The notes beneath the pieces are model-generated. The model was not told the origin of the DNA, ran no database searches, and worked only from the letters and a program-made list of their open reading frames with translations. DNA of 64,000 bases from Elysia chlorotica (Eukaryota > Mollusca > Gastropoda > Plakobranchidae), in the NCBI GenBank assembly GCA_003991915.1, contig RQTK01000491.1, forward strand, positions 297,525 to 361,524, read 5' to 3'. A program made the position numbers and the translations under genes. Positions 1 through 25,062 of the stretch are shown piece by piece. Numbering within the stretch: the stretch's first letter is position 1; the number at the start of each line of letters is the position of its first letter.

Positions 1-3000
1 TCCTGGATTATAACGATCTATTGAAGTAAAAAATATAATAACATCGTTAAACGAAAAAAGGCATGCGTTAAAGAATAACAAATTATCTCACATAAGAAAC
101 AACATAATTTTGTTGTTATTTTATACGGAAATGATCGATAATTTTACGTACAACAAGCTATAATCATTTGTTTTATCCCCACCATTACACGGAACAGAAC
201 GCGGGCGGTATCGTGATTAAAAGGATCCTTTGTTGTAGCTTCTAATTATTGTGTTTCCTAAATTATAGAATTAAAAGCCTTTTACGGTGGTTTTTAACGC
301 GTTATTTTTTTTATAAAATCGCATGCCTAAAGGACAATATTTTGTGTTTTATCCATCCTCATTACTAGCTACATTCACTTCTGCTTAGGTTATTTTTTCT
401 AGTATTTTAACCACATGATATTTCCCCTTCTCCTTGATAAGTAAAAAAAAAACATTACAAATATCGTGATGTGGCCAATTTTAGTATCACTGCTAGATAA
501 AATACGTCATTGTCTTAGATTTTATTTTGAGCTATAAGTCGGAAATGGGTGGCTTGATTAAGATTAAGTTTTTGGCTCGTATTTATTCTGAGAGGTCATG
601 AAAGAGATTTTTTTTTGTTAGAGGGCATTAGTCTATTTTCTGTTAAAAGTGTAAACGGTCGTGTTTAAACCTAGATCTAAGGTTGCCTCATGGAGAGGAT
701 TTTTTATATTTTATTTCTTTAAATAAGAACGTTCCCAATATTGAAAATTCTCCGTTACTGTTCAAACTTTAAGACACTGACCTAATGTCCGTACTTAGTT
801 CAGTGCCCAACACCTTTATTATCAACAGGAAAAAACACACCACAGTGAATGACGTAATTGCCATATATGGCGACTAGTCTGATAACACGAACGCGAAAAG
901 TGTTCAGATTTGAGTGTGGAGCTGAATGCACACGCCAATTATGTTCCACTAGTCTACATCTACGGTTTTTAGGCTCCTCGCATTAAGTGGACGTAACATG
1001 AGTTTCAAAACTTCACTAAAATCTCTTTTTGCAGCTTATACCATAGAACAGTGCACTTTCGCGCACACATGTTAAGAGACCGAACAAATTCCATCTACTC
1101 AGGATACTCGAAGCACAATTTGTCCGTGTGTCACTTAAAACAACTAAACCCAGCACGACGTATCGGGAGTAGGGAATATTTATTCTTTATCATCCTAACT
1201 ATCCATATGGTTCTGTTGTTCATGCCATGTTTGAAGACAAATATTAAGCGATTCTAAAATTTGAAACAGAAATACAAAAGCAGCTAGACCAGCAAAGATA
1301 AAGGGGGAATTATAGAGATACAGGTTGTCAAAGCCATTAAAAGACAGATAGGCGAGCATTATTTAGACAGACCGGCAGACATTCAGACTAAGTAATTTTT
1401 TTCCGGAAAAAAACGAAGCTCTTTTCTAAGTTAACATCTTGTTAATTTCAAGAAACTCCTTTAACGACGAAGACAACCAGTCAATAAGAGGGATAGGTAA
1501 AAAAATGAATATAAAGACGGATAGACACACAAACATTGATATAATTGTTGAGGCATAGAAAATGGTTGGGTGGAAAAACCTACGCAGCCATTAATTTACA
1601 TTAATAATAGCGCTTTGAGTTTTTGTTTGCTTTGTAGTTTGCGGAGGTGTCTTTTTGTGGTTTACTATATTCTTCTAAATAATTCGCTAGGTGCAAATAG
1701 TTATAATGGATTAGGATATAGGCTTCTTTTTTATAACCACGCTGTTCTTGTTTTTAGCCGATGCTGTCTTAAGTAAGATTGCTATTGTCTGTATGGTGAT
1801 AGGTCAACCCAAATAATAGTGTTATCCAAACTTAAGATAGCTTGATTAAAAAAAAATTTTTAATTGAACTCCTCACTCACTCACTCACTCACTCACTCTT
1901 TCACTCACAATCCATAGTCCTCCGTGTGTTCGCAGTCCTGTTTGGCTCCGGCGTCTGACGGTTGGGGCACTTGCTGCGTGCACTGCCTGCCACCTTTTTT
2001 TTCTTCAAGTGTCCCGGTTTTGAGTCCAGCCATTGATATTGACCATGTATGTTGTTTTTGGTCGGCGTCGATTCCTTAAATGTTCCATTTTCCTTGGATT
2101 ATCTTCCTGGTTCATGGACACCTACTACAAGCTGTGTTTTTAAAGACACCCATCTTTCTTTTGTCTTCTGCTATTATAACTCTCTGGTAACATTTATCTG
2201 TTTTAGGATATCACGTGTGCGCTTTTCATTACAGCTTATGCTCACCAGTCGTCTATAGACCCACTACAAGCTTCAGCCTTTCGTTTGGTTTTTTATCTTC
2301 AGTTTGTTTGACAGGTCTTTGTCTTTCAAAATATTGTTCAGGTCAATTGTTTTTGTACTTGCCATTGCAATCTTTCGCACAATGGCCATTATTCAACTCC
2401 TATAATAATTTTATTCGTTGAGGTTTATGTCTGACGCACCTTAATATGGGTATGTTGGATATTCCTCTTATCCTCGCCGCTCTTTTTATCAAAATTTAAA
2501 AGCATCTAGCAAGCGTTGAGAGGTTAAATTAGAAATAAGTAAAGCTAAATACTCCTTATTGTGTGAGCAAATTATGAAGACAGTATGAGAGCTGAGAATT
2601 GAAAAGTGCTATCTCCAATTTTTCTGATTTTCAATTTAAACGTTTGGCTAAATACTCCAAAGTCAATGTTTTTTTCCACAAAACTAAGCTATAGAAACTG
2701 CAAACTTTGACGCCATTTTTTCCAGTTTCATCAAAGGTGGAGATAGCATTAGCTAATACTCACCCCTCGACTGTAAAGTAACGAAGCCCCGTATCTGTTG
2801 CTTACAAGTTGTTACGAATAAAGGGTGACATCCACATAGTGTCCCTCTTTGTTATCAAACTATAAACTTATCACGGACGGACAAACCTGTCAAGGCGTTT
2901 CATATTTGTGGATGCTGATTAACGAAATGTATGGCAACCATAGCCCGTTATCAGCCTGTGTTGTTACCATCAACGTATCGTTTCACAAGCAGAGGGGTCA

Positions 3001-4322
3001 CTGAGGCAGTCGCCTAGGAGCAGTTCGTTCAATCGGTATTCATTTATCGGTAATGATTATGGGCCTTTCAATACATGTTTAAAATACAAGGTTCACAAGT
3101 CGGCACTTTTAGAGTTTGTTGTTGTTTTGTTTTGTTTTTTGTTTAGACATCACGAAGTTCTCTAGACTGTTTGCAGGGGTGTTGGCCATTACTGAGATTG
3201 TGTTTCAATGTTCACAATAAGAACTACAATAAATTATTAATAGGCTTACAAAGGAGACAGAAAAGGAACAGGCTAGTGATAATATCATTTCTTTGAAAGA
3301 GAACAATCGGATTGGCAGGATAAATTATGAATAATTATGAACACTTGCAGACAGCCGGCCTTGCAATGATTGCCATGTAACATTTAAATTTGATTTATTT
3401 TATCTTTGCATACCTTGTCTATTAAGAGTAAATGTACTACATTATCGGGTGTCCTGCTTGAAGTGGCATGTTCACGAAACCAGTCAGTACTCGCAGTTAG
3501 GGCAAGCAGTTATGAGACGTGTGACTCGGTGTTACAAGATTATAATAATTTTATTGCAGCGATTACATTCTAGGTAATAGGCTCAAACTAAGTTTGAGAA
3601 AGTAGGATTGGTTTGTTATCTATTTGTTTCACAACGCCCCTATATGCTTATCATTTTTTTAAATCAATAATTCCCTCGTTCATTTACAGTGCTAACAAGA
3701 CTCACAATATCCTTGTTTTATCTCAAAGCCAAGGTCTGGTGCTATTGAAAACAAATGGAAAAAATAATCTGCGTCTGGTGATATTCTATTAAATTTTTTT
3801 CAATACCAATGATCATTCATTATTAATTAAAGTTACTTTGGTTGTTGCTAAATTTGTTTTTGCGATTCATATCTTATATGTCTCCAGTGGTGCATAGTGC
3901 ACACAAATTGTGGAGTCATTGAGCAAAATAGTTTGATTCTGTTTTTCGACTCAAGCGAAATGTAAATAAGTTATGTACCTAATAATACAGTAGTGCCTTG
4001 AAGGTTAACGAAACTATGTTGGAGGAATTGCGTAATTCTCTGTTACAAGATAAGCATAATTTTACTTCTGTGTATTGTTTGTTTCAACGGTAAAAATCTG
4101 GTGAGAAGTCTTAGATTAAGTTTCAGAAAAGAAGAGTTGACATATCTATTTATTGCACTTTGCCGTATAAAGCTTAGGGTCGTATTGCAATCAATCGTAT
4201 GAACGTTGAATCGCAGTTATAACGATACAGATTAGATGTTGTTCCTTATTATTATATCTCCATTTTAGGCTCTGTGCTTTTGATAACATAGCAACTGATA
4301 ATAAACCTAGTCTGTAAAATTG
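1..4322. other. Intergenic, no gene seen
   Basis: AT-rich sequence with only short, compositionally random open frames on both strands. I see no conserved domain, no convincing exon with splice sites and no RNA gene. It holds a short CACT microsatellite (1867-1907) and ends in the ATT microsatellite at the first gap. Confidence 0.6.
1867..1907. repeat. CACT tetranucleotide microsatellite
   Basis: Tandem CACT units with one interruption (ctttcactcac). A similar short CACT run occurs near 42537-42558. Confidence 0.9.

Positions 4323-4392
<70 letters not shown>
4323..4392. repeat. ATT trinucleotide microsatellite at gap edge
   Basis: About 23 uninterrupted ATT units running directly into the N-gap. 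Long open frames across it are artefacts of the repeat. Confidence 0.97.
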
Positions 4393-5237
4393 NNNNNNNN
4401 NNNNNNNNNNNNNNNNNNNNNNNNNNNNNNNNNNNNNNNNNNNNNNNNNNNNNNNNNNNNNNNNNNNNNNNNNNNNNNNNNNNNNNNNNNNNNNNNNNNN
4501 NNNNNNNNNNNNNNNNNNNNNNNNNNNNNNNNNNNNNNNNNNNNNNNNNNNNNNNNNNNNNNNNNNNNNNNNNNNNNNNNNNNNNNNNNNNNNNNNNNNN
4601 NNNNNNNNNNNNNNNNNNNNNNNNNNNNNNNNNNNNNNNNNNNNNNNNNNNNNNNNNNNNNNNNNNNNNNNNNNNNNNNNNNNNNNNNNNNNNNNNNNNN
4701 NNNNNNNNNNNNNNNNNNNNNNNNNNNNNNNNNNNNNNNNNNNNNNNNNNNNNNNNNNNNNNNNNNNNNNNNNNNNNNNNNNNNNNNNNNNNNNNNNNNN
4801 NNNNNNNNNNNNNNNNNNNNNNNNNNNNNNNNNNNNNNNNNNNNNNNNNNNNNNNNNNNNNNNNNNNNNNNNNNNNNNNNNNNNNNNNNNNNNNNNNNNN
4901 NNNNNNNNNNNNNNNNNNNNNNNNNNNNNNNNNNNNNNNNNNNNNNNNNNNNNNNNNNNNNNNNNNNNNNNNNNNNNNNNNNNNNNNNNNNNNNNNNNNN
5001 NNNNNNNNNNNNNNNNNNNNNNNNNNNNNNNNNNNNNNNNNNNNNNNNNNNNNNNNNNNNNNNNNNNNNNNNNNNNNNNNNNNNNNNNNNNNNNNNNNNN
5101 NNNNNNNNNNNNNNNNNNNNNNNNNNNNNNNNNNNNNNNNNNNNNNNNNNNNNNNNNNNNNNNNNNNNNNNNNNNNNNNNNNNNNNNNNNNNNNNNNNNN
5201 NNNNNNNNNNNNNNNNNNNNNNNNNNNNNNNNNNNNN
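4393..5237. other. Assembly gap (845 N)
   Basis: Unsequenced; flanked by ATT repeat on the left and GTA repeat on the right, so the break probably falls inside a compound microsatellite. Confidence 0.99.
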
Positions 5238-5243
5238 GTAGTT

Positions 5244-5323
<80 letters not shown>

Positions 5324-5345
5324 TGTTGTTGTTGTAGTAGTAGTT
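5238..5345. repeat. GTA/GTT trinucleotide microsatellite
   Basis: Tandem GTA units with a short GTT interruption near the right end, starting directly at the gap. Confidence 0.97.
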
Positions 5346-6178
5346 CTGTTTGTTTTGATTTTTATAAATATGATAAAACTGTTTAATGAGCCTGATATTT
5401 ACAATCATTAAACACAAATTAGAAATATCGTCAGCCTCCTACAGAATGTGCAATCATGTATGTTACTTGGTATTGAAATCACTTGTTTTAATTGTAGACA
5501 AACGCAACGCCTCATGCTGTTTCCCAGATTCTCTAATTTTAACTTTTAAAAGTAATTGTTTTGTTCGCTTCTCACAGTGCCATTATTTAATATTGAAAAT
5601 TCATCGTTGAAAAGTCAAGTGCAATGCACATTCTACGAATAGTGAAACATTGGATGAGTTTGGTTTGTGCATTCTCAACCTTCGGTACACTTTTTGGATT
5701 CTTTTTCTTTTTCTAAATGGTCGTGGTGGTAAAACAAAAAATGCATGGTAAACGAACGCAAAAGTTTAAAAAATAGATTGTAAACTATAAAATTTGATCC
5801 GCAGTCGAAAAAACACAGGCTTTGGGATTGCCCACCATGGCAATAAAAAGAGTTATTATGGTAGCCATTTTTTAATTATATAACGGGATATGGCTTGAGA
5901 CGACTGTTCAATCCTTTTTTATAATGTTGCAAACAAAAAAAACGAAAATAAACTTACCGAACTTTTTACCGAATCGCTTATCAATCTCGTCTGATTTGTC
6001 TTTGTTCTCGTGCTTAGAACAAACCTTGAAACTGTGGAACCTCTGTACTTGACTATAATTACTATATTCACGTTTGCCGCCCAATGTTGTGGTCGGTTTT
6101 CTTCACTAATCAGAAATCTAATGTCATGCGCATCGTTTTATATTGGGGAGAACGTTGTCACAAAGAGGCATGAAGAAG

Positions 6179-6184
<6 letters not shown>

Positions 6185-6219
<35 letters not shown>

Positions 6220-6245
6220 GGAGAGGGGGAGAGAGAGAGAGAGTG
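6185..6245. repeat. GA dinucleotide microsatellite
   Basis: GA run with an internal interruption (ccggagaggg), followed by a short G-run. Confidence 0.95.
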
Positions 6246-6713
6246 AGAGGAAAAGGGGGGGGGGAGATAGAGAAAGAGCGTAACCAAGGATATTTAATAC
6301 GCCAGAGGGAGACGGATGTAAAGAAGAAGAGAGGTGGCTAAGGAGGGTAGTGGTAGATTTTGGCCCTTGTTTGGGAGTGAGCTTGCTGATGATTCCTAAG
6401 ATTGAGCGTAGCGTGGAAGTCCGTTACAATCATAAAGAAAAGTCTTGCGCGCCTCCACCATGGCAGGCCGTTATGCTTCGATAAGTAATGAACTTAAATC
6501 ATTTCTAATTTTTCAATAAAAACAAATACCTTGTTAAGACAACAAACAGTTTTCGCTTTAAGTTCTTTAACTAACACCTGGCATGCATGTCTATAGTGTG
6601 TATTTTTGCTGCTGTTATCATTGATTATAGTTCTTCTTTTTAACTTTCCGCACTCGCACTCAGTTGTTAATACTGTTAGCTCTGCATTTCACTCCTCACT
6701 TTATCTTTTAATA

Positions 6714-6839
<126 letters not shown>

Positions 6840-8260
6840 CCTTTTCATGTATCCGTATTTCATCTATCTGACTTTTTCTATCCCCCTTATGTTCTGTTCA
6901 ATTATAAATTTCATAACAAATCAACTTTTTGCAGTTTTGTTTACGTCTTTCATTATCTATCATCAAATTACTGTTTTATTGTGCGTAGTTTCCAACTCAG
7001 CAATATCTAGGGGGGGGGGGGAGCTGTTGTTCGGGTTTGTTTTTGTTGTTGTTTGCATTGTCAATATTCTGATTAATGAATTCAAACAGCAAAAATTATT
7101 TTAGAGCAAATAAAAGAATTCGGCTTCTCAACAAGAATAACCTTAAATAATGCCACCGTTTCTTCAAGTCCTTTACTTTCCTTAATTAATTGGATCGCTC
7201 GGTAAACCGGATTCGCCTCCAACAAAAGAGACTCAACTGCTTGTACTTTTTAACCAACATTATTTCTTTGAAGGCTAAAACTTAAGAATAGTTAGTTTTT
7301 TCTCGTTTATTAGGGATTGGTACGTTTATTTGGTGTGGAATATTTTGTTTGGTTGTTGTTGTTTTTTCGTTTCAGTTATCTGTTTACCATCAGGGCTGTC
7401 AAAGTAGTTTATTCGTCTTTTTTTTCTCCCAAACTCTTATTTCCCATCTCCTGCTAATTGATTACCACCAAGCTTCTTCGTTTATCTTTTCTCTCTTACT
7501 CGCTCTGACACATCATTATGAACAAATAGCCATGTTTGTCTCTATCACTCTCGTTCCCTGTATTTTAATCTCGCTATTTTATTCATTTTCGTTTTTGTTT
7601 TGTTTTTTGTTTTTGTCATACAAATATATTTGAACACTTCTAATTCATGGTCGAGTTAAAAAAAAAACCAAAACCCACAGCTGTAACTTTAAAGTGATTT
7701 CGCTTACATTTTTAGTTATTTTTCGTAGCCTTTGTTAACAAGTTTTTCACTAATACCATTTTTACTGTTTAAATACACTAATAAAATTATGTTTATACAA
7801 AAAAACAAAGCGTAAAATGACTTCGTGTTTTGCTACCGTAAAGATGTTTTGTCGGGGTTGTTTTGTACTGCTTATTATATCTCCTTCGCCTTTAACCCTC
7901 TCTCACTCTTCTTTTTCTCTCTAATTTTATCTCCACAATGATTTTTTTCTACTTGTATCTCTGTTTCCTTGGGTGACTGTGTGAGTCTTTTATTTCATTC
8001 TTTCATGCTCGATTATCTTAGGGGTATTTCTTTGTGTCTGGGTGACTGTTTGTCTGTATGACAACCTGTTAGGCTTAAATGTAGAATATTATTGGTATTT
8101 ACGAATGGTTCAATTTAAAGTGTTTTATGGAGAAGATCCTTCTCGACAAGCCACGGCTGGGGGTGTTTACAGAGGACCCAAACTGAACACCGATGACCCG
8201 GGTAGAAATCGAAGCTTTAGCATCTGGTAGTCAGTGGGAAGCTCTACTAACGAAGACCAA

Positions 8261-8688
8261 CGCCAAACAATCAAATATGTTCTTTAAAAATGTAATACTT
8301 CTAAACATAGATTGAACTAAAAGTCAATTAAAAGTTATGGACAGAACTAGAAATATTAGTATGAAAAAGAATGTAAGAAAGTAATGTTTTGTGGGCGGCC
8401 TTTGCTACGCATTAGAGCTGTGAGGCAAATAAGGAGAAGTCTTTCTATGTATGTGTAAGTGACCAATCATCGGTAAAGCACATTTAAGTCTTGGGTCATT
8501 AAACAACTCCGTTTGCCAGCCCGAATAACCGTTGGTTAACTTGGCTCGAAAATCGGCTAAAATGAACACGGATTGAGCGATGTTCTATCTTTTGTGCCAT
8601 TAATGAGCACAGGCATTATTCTGGTCCTCGTAGTTTTTATTGTTTTCTCTTGTATTTTCTGTTTTTGTTGTTGTTGTGATTGTTGTTG

Positions 8689-8720
<32 letters not shown>

Positions 8721-9948
8721 GGTGCTATTGTTGCTTAATATATTTCATTCTATTTCTCAAATACCTATGTCTACACCTCTAACTGACTGGAAAAACTGAT
8801 CACAAACAATCGTCTGGTGGCATTTTTTTTCCGTTTGCCCTGGCAGCAGCGATCTGGCTGGGCCTGTCTTTTCTGTAAGTGGTAAGATAGTGACACAAAC
8901 TCGTCCGTTAGCTAAATACATGCTACACTACTGGCATTGTGTCTTTTGTAATATCAGAAGTGCAGAAAAGAAGAAAACTCTTACTTTTGATGTATCGAGA
9001 AGTAAGACCTACAGACAACGCCGCCCTAGCGACAGCTTCACTTCCATGGTAAAACAAGCGTAATTGTGCTGTTAATTGGTCTTAAGATCTGACGTTATCC
9101 TGATGTTAATGAAACAGGCAACTTATCAATAATAACACTTGTAATGTGCCTTTTCAGCTTGTTCGTATACGCCGTACTGTGAGAAGAACCATTGACCAGT
9201 AAGTAGGTTTGATAGAGATGTAGACTCGATTCTTCTTTTTTTCTTCTTCTTTTCTTTCATGATACATTGAAGTATAATTTTTGGTATGGCACTCATCTTT
9301 TCCCGACCGCTGAATACTTGAGAGGAGAAGCGTCAACATTCGTGTTTTCATAACGCTTTTTTTAATAATGGTCTCACAATGTTCTTACACGTTACTCATT
9401 CAATTATTGGGTGCGTCTAATCAGAGTGTCTTAAAATTAATGCGAGTCAGTATAAAGGGTGGGGAAATCTTTCGGTTTTGGTGTGTCGGTTGTTTAATGT
9501 CTAACTAGGTATTATGCACGGACGGATCCCGAACATTAATTTTGATAACTATATGTGCAGCCAAGCATGGCTAGAGCAAGAACACTAGGAGTTCTCTCTC
9601 AGCTAGTTACATTATATTGACACCGAGCCAGCCAGTAGGGAACAACGCGGTCTGATTTAGAATCGAACCAGGAGCTTCCTGGTTAGACATCGCGTGCTCC
9701 GTTATAGAGTCAAATCGTTTCCCGACGAGAACAATTTGAAAGGACAACAAACTGAAAATAATGAGTAATGACTTTTTGGAATCGCAATCTACGTAAGACG
9801 AAAAAGCTATTGATGCAAGAATAACTCCAATAGTGAAGAAAATCTTATTATACTGCCTTAATTGTTGCTTTAATTTCGTAACTTTTTAACGGAAACCACG
9901 AACCTTTCTTAAGTTTTCAAATTACATGTATACCAAAGGGTCTGCTTC
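8261..9948 (+). repeat. Duplicated block A, copy 1
   Basis: About 1.69 kb repeated almost base for base at 12449-14126 in the same orientation; the few differences are microsatellite length (TTG/GGT run near 8663-8722, CTT run near 9240) and scattered substitutions. No gene in it. The left junction falls at a short shared sequence (acgcc) that also occurs in the CUB exon breakpoint at 12448. Allele-like similarity favours unmerged haplotypes, but a recent tandem duplication is possible. Confidence 0.95.
9620..9715 (-). mobile_element. Possible tRNA-derived SINE head
   Basis: Read on the minus strand, the segment resembles a tRNA-like head: a stem-like stretch followed by ctggttcgattct, close to a Pol III B box (GGTTCGANNCC). 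The second copy of block A carries the same element at about 13800-13890, and a diverged relative may lie near 32330-32425. No complete element or target duplication was defined. Confidence 0.35.
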
Positions 9949-9949
9949 A

Positions 9950-10454
9950 GACCACTGTATCGAGTTATATATCATTGCAATGGTCAATATTCGAACTCTT
10001 CATCTAAATATGAATGAAACTCCTTGTTTTCTTATCGATAATTCCCAAAATACAATTTTTAGACCCTGTTTTCTCTAGATTACTCTAGATCATTCAATTT
10101 CCTCCCTTGATTAGTCTTTAGAAATCTTTGTTAGTCGCTTTCTGAGAACTAGAAGTTTGGATACACAGATGCCTATAACTTATTTGTTGTTTTTTATTGG
10201 ACTGAGCTCAAACTTGAGTTGTAGAAAGCTTATTACTAAACTGGATTATTTTGCGCTTTCTCCGATATTTTACAATGCTATTTTTTCATGTATATACTAG
10301 GCCAGAAAATCTGCTACATTTGATCAATATACTAATACTTATATAAAAATTAGTATAGCTATGTTAAGTGTATATACACTAAGTTTCAAGTAATTTGGTA
10401 CATACATTTCAAAAAAGCCTTAGGGAAAAAATAGACATCGTTAAAACATCTACA
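9950..10454 (+). repeat. Duplicated block B, copy 1
   Basis: About 505 bp repeated at 15472-15976. In copy 1 it directly follows block A; in copy 2 it is separated from block A by 1345 bp. Non-coding, AT-rich, with a short inverted repeat (tactaat/attagta) near 10330-10354. Confidence 0.95.
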
Positions 10455-11120
10455 TGTATTAGTGATCTAACGCACATGTCTGAGGGGTGAAACTAAGATT
10501 TTATTTTAATTTTTTAAATGGCTGTATTTATGAGCACATGCCCTTAAAACGCAAGTCTAAGAAAGCAATTTAGAAAAAAATATTACGGAATTAATAATAA
10601 AAAGAGATTGATTTTTATCTTTATTTGTTACCTCACTCACCTTAATGAAATTAATGTACACAGCGTAAAGATGAGGAAACGATTTACAACTTGAAGCTTT
10701 GTAGACCTTACCAAAATAAAAGTTTAATTTCACTCATTATTGCCAGTGCTAAATTAATGCCGTTTTTTTTTTGTAAGGAAGACTGGCAAAAAAAAAATGA
10801 TTGCATTAGCACACAAGTGCGTCAGTAAAGTTAGAAATACACTTGTAAGATACTAAATACTAAAATAATGAAGCTTGGTTATCTTTAAACTAAACTGCAA
10901 TGTTTTTGTCATAGTTTTGCATTAATAATATAAATAAGAGAAATTTCCCTTTTCACAGATCAGATATTGATTTAACAAACAAGAAGGAAGTGGAAACAAT
11001 TTTTCTACACAGAGGACCATTGAAATCCAGCAAACTAGTGCTCCATAAGAAAGGAGATGACGAGAAACGAGCGAAACTTTAATGAGTTCGGTACCAGTTG
11101 AAGGGGAGTAAAACAATGAC

Positions 11121-11135
11121 TATTTTTGTTTTTAG
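11121..11135 (+). promoter_or_regulatory. Candidate 3' splice site before first CUB exon
   Basis: The pyrimidine-rich stretch tatttttgtttttag lies between an upstream in-frame ATG (11116) and the ATG at 11158. If used, translation starts at 11158 and a non-coding first exon lies upstream. The ATG at 11158 gives a better signal peptide (MILYAFLRAYPFLCTSLALS) than the one at 11116. Confidence 0.4.
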
Positions 11136-11157
11136 AGCAACATACAACCCGACGAAA

Positions 11158-21968
<10,811 letters not shown>

Positions 21969-22140
21969 CTCTAAGCACAATTAAATAATATCTCATACTT
22001 TATAACCATTTTGTATTGTTGATATTGAGTATATAACCCTTTGTCTCTTTCAGTGTGAAATGAAGCAAAATGATTGGAATCGAATGAATCTATTTCATGT
22101 AACAGGCCTATGTGCAATATTTGCTGAATGTCTATCAAGA

Positions 22141-22146
22141 AATAAA
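22141..22146 (+). terminator. Poly(A) signal AATAAA
   Basis: Canonical hexamer 173 bases after the stop codon of the CUB-sushi gene; the first good one downstream. Confidence 0.7.
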
Positions 22147-24008
22147 ATTGATGCTTTTAATTTAGGATTGGTATGTATATTGCATTTATTTGACTAACTA
22201 ATTTCACCAATAACTAGATCTGTGCTTTCTGTCTGCTTGGCTGCCTGTCTATCTGCCTGTCTCTCAACATGTGTGTCTGGCTCTGTCCCTTTATCTATGT
22301 ACCCATTTTTTATATAGATCTATGTGTCTATCTATCTACTTTTTTATCTATCTCCCACTCTCTCTATTATCTATCTATTGATCTATTTATCGATCTATCT
22401 TTGTTTTCCTATTTTCACTCATAGAACAGTATCTCTTGCATCTCTTTCACTTTTTTCCTCACTATCCATGTAAAATGTTTTGAAATTCGTTGCTCTCGGT
22501 ATTCTTAGTATTGGTCTTAGTACAGGCCAAGTCACCGGATGCAGATAGAGATCAGTGATCAATCTCTATTGAAATGAAAGCAATACTAAAACAAAGAGAA
22601 GCTCAGAGAATAATTTTGTTCAGGGTCTTCAGCTTACAAGACAAACTGTCCCAGCAGTGCCTAATAGTTTAATATTATAGCTTTCACTGATTGCCATTCT
22701 GTAAATTGGTTTGTTTTGTTTTTTAGAAGCTTCTCTCCTAGTCAAGAAACTGTACGTTTCGGTGGGAGATCTTAAAAAATCAGTCTTCTTCCTTGTGAAA
22801 TGAAAATTTGCGACACTATTTGATTGACGAACGCACTTGTATTAAAAATAAAAATAATGATAGATTCGATGCTTCTCGTTTTCTTTAAATGTTCCAAAAA
22901 TCTTCTTATACATCATTATTTCTATGCTTCATTATTTTATGATACATTGTTAAATTTAAATCCTTCTAATACTGTCTGTTGTAAAAATGAAGTTATAAAG
23001 TTAAGAAAATGTAAATACAAAATTTATCTATTTATTCATTCACTCAAAGTGTATCCTTACTTTTACATGAGATCGCAATTAGTCAATATAAGTTAGTGTT
23101 TAATTTGTTGCGCAACTACAAAGCTTGTGCACAACAAGGTGATTATATCCACGATCGAGCTGTGTCAGTCCCTACTAGTTTGGTCATTCAATCAGTATTA
23201 TAAGACTATCCTACCTTTTTCTCTATGTAGCACTAGCAGCACAAGTAATTCGTGACAAGTGTACAATAAAAACCAATAAAGCAAACTAAACGTCGCAGGA
23301 AACATTTAAAGCTTTTACTTTAAAGACTCATGGGCGTTGCTAATTGAATGTACCCGTTAAGTACTAAAATGTCTTTTGATTCTCTTGTTCTTAACCTATT
23401 TGGGTAAATAACACTAATTTTGAAGTACTAAAATAAAGGTAAAAATAAATTTAGGTAAATTAGACATTCAGTTACATGTATGGTCTTCTGACCTTTTAAT
23501 CTCAGAGATGCATTAAAGGCGTTTGTGTTTTTTTACGGCTGTTTAAAAAAATCGAATGCAATTGGTGACTTTTCAAACATCTATCTAAAGACTAAATGCT
23601 TTTACTCTTAAATGGTGTATGGCATTAAAACCTTTTTGTGTAAAAACAAAAATCTTAAAATAATGGCGAAGAGAGAATTAAGGACTGTCTTATTTCTTTT
23701 TATGATGAAAGCAAGACATGGCATACTCGTTTCTATCAAGCCTTTCCACTGTAAATATTATTTACTAAGATAATGCTCTGTGATAATGTTTTTCTTTCAT
23801 GGCTATTAATGCGTTCAACGTGTTTTTTTTTAATTTTATGAGATGAAACCCTCTTATACAAGAATACAGTTTAATTTTATTGCAACCTTAAAAGCACATC
23901 ACACTTTTCTGTATACTCACGAGGCAGGTCTTAATATCAATCAGCTTACGTTCTATGATGCCTGAAAGCTGATCTTATGTTAAACGTTTTATTGGCAGTA
24001 AGTATATC

Positions 24009-24073
24009 GGTGCTATAAATTAGTTCCTTGGGCTAAAAACAGCCTTTAGTCCGCCGTCTTAGTTTATAGCACC
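24009..24073. repeat. Short inverted repeat (11-bp arms)
   Basis: Arms ggtgctataaa (24009-24019) and tttatagcacc (24063-24073) are exact reverse complements around a 43-nt loop. It may be part of a SINE or MITE; the following 250 bp are more GC-rich than their surroundings. Confidence 0.6.
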
Positions 24074-24939
24074 ACTGTACGAACCACCCGTAGATGTAGA
24101 AGTCCAGCAGCAGAACGGACTACTTTTACGTCCATTGTGTTTCCCGCAGAAGAATCCTCCGCAGCGCTGGCGCCCACAGTCCGTCAATCTACTATGAAAA
24201 CAAGCACTAGATGGTGCACACACTGATCGAAGTTCGAACCTTTGATCTGTTGTTCATCAGCCTAGGGTGATGCTGACTGACTTATCTATTTACTCAGCTG
24301 GACCAGTCCAAATGACGCCCAGAAGTATGTGTGCATGAATGGAGAAAGGGCGTGTGTTCGTCAAATACATTTTGAAGGTACATTAATACTCTGGTGAAAA
24401 AAGTCAAGCTGGTTAAAAGTATTGTTGATTTTTTAACTTTTTTTTCTAAACTTTTTAGTTGTGTCCATGAAATTCACATACTTTGAACAAAAAGTGTGAA
24501 AACATGAAAATAAGTAAACCAATTTAAAAGTTACAAAATATTTCACAGTTGAATAGGATTTTTAAAGAAAATTGTTATTTAAAACAGAATTATTATACAT
24601 ACATTTTAATCCTAATCTTTGGTATAATGCTCTAGATTTCGTTGGTGAAATAGAAGCTCATTTTGGACTGTTGACATAAATTATAATGATCCCTCATTCA
24701 AAATCTCATATGATGACAATTGAATCTTTTCTTCAGCCAGCACACACACACATAATAATAATAATAATAATAATAGTAATAATGACTATAAAATACTAAT
24801 AATTGAAATATTCTACCATTCGCAAACTTCGATGTAGAAAATGAAAAGCAGCAGTTATAACCAAAAAAAAAAAATGATTTCAGAAAGCATTGTGTTAGGA
24901 CATCACTCCCTATCCAAAATCATCAGCTTAATCCACACA

Positions 24940-24971
24940 ACACAAAACAAAACAGCAACAACAACAGCAGC

Positions 24972-25014
<43 letters not shown>

Positions 25015-25015
25015 G

Positions 25016-25046
<31 letters not shown>

Positions 25047-25062
25047 AACAACGACAACAAAC
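24940..25062. repeat. CAA trinucleotide microsatellite
   Basis: CAA/CAG units, about 120 bp. Thr-rich and Val-rich frames across it are artefacts. Confidence 0.95.

Noticed and set aside
4191-5417. Long open frames across the first gap on both strands
   Set aside because: They consist of microsatellite and N; no real codons support a protein.
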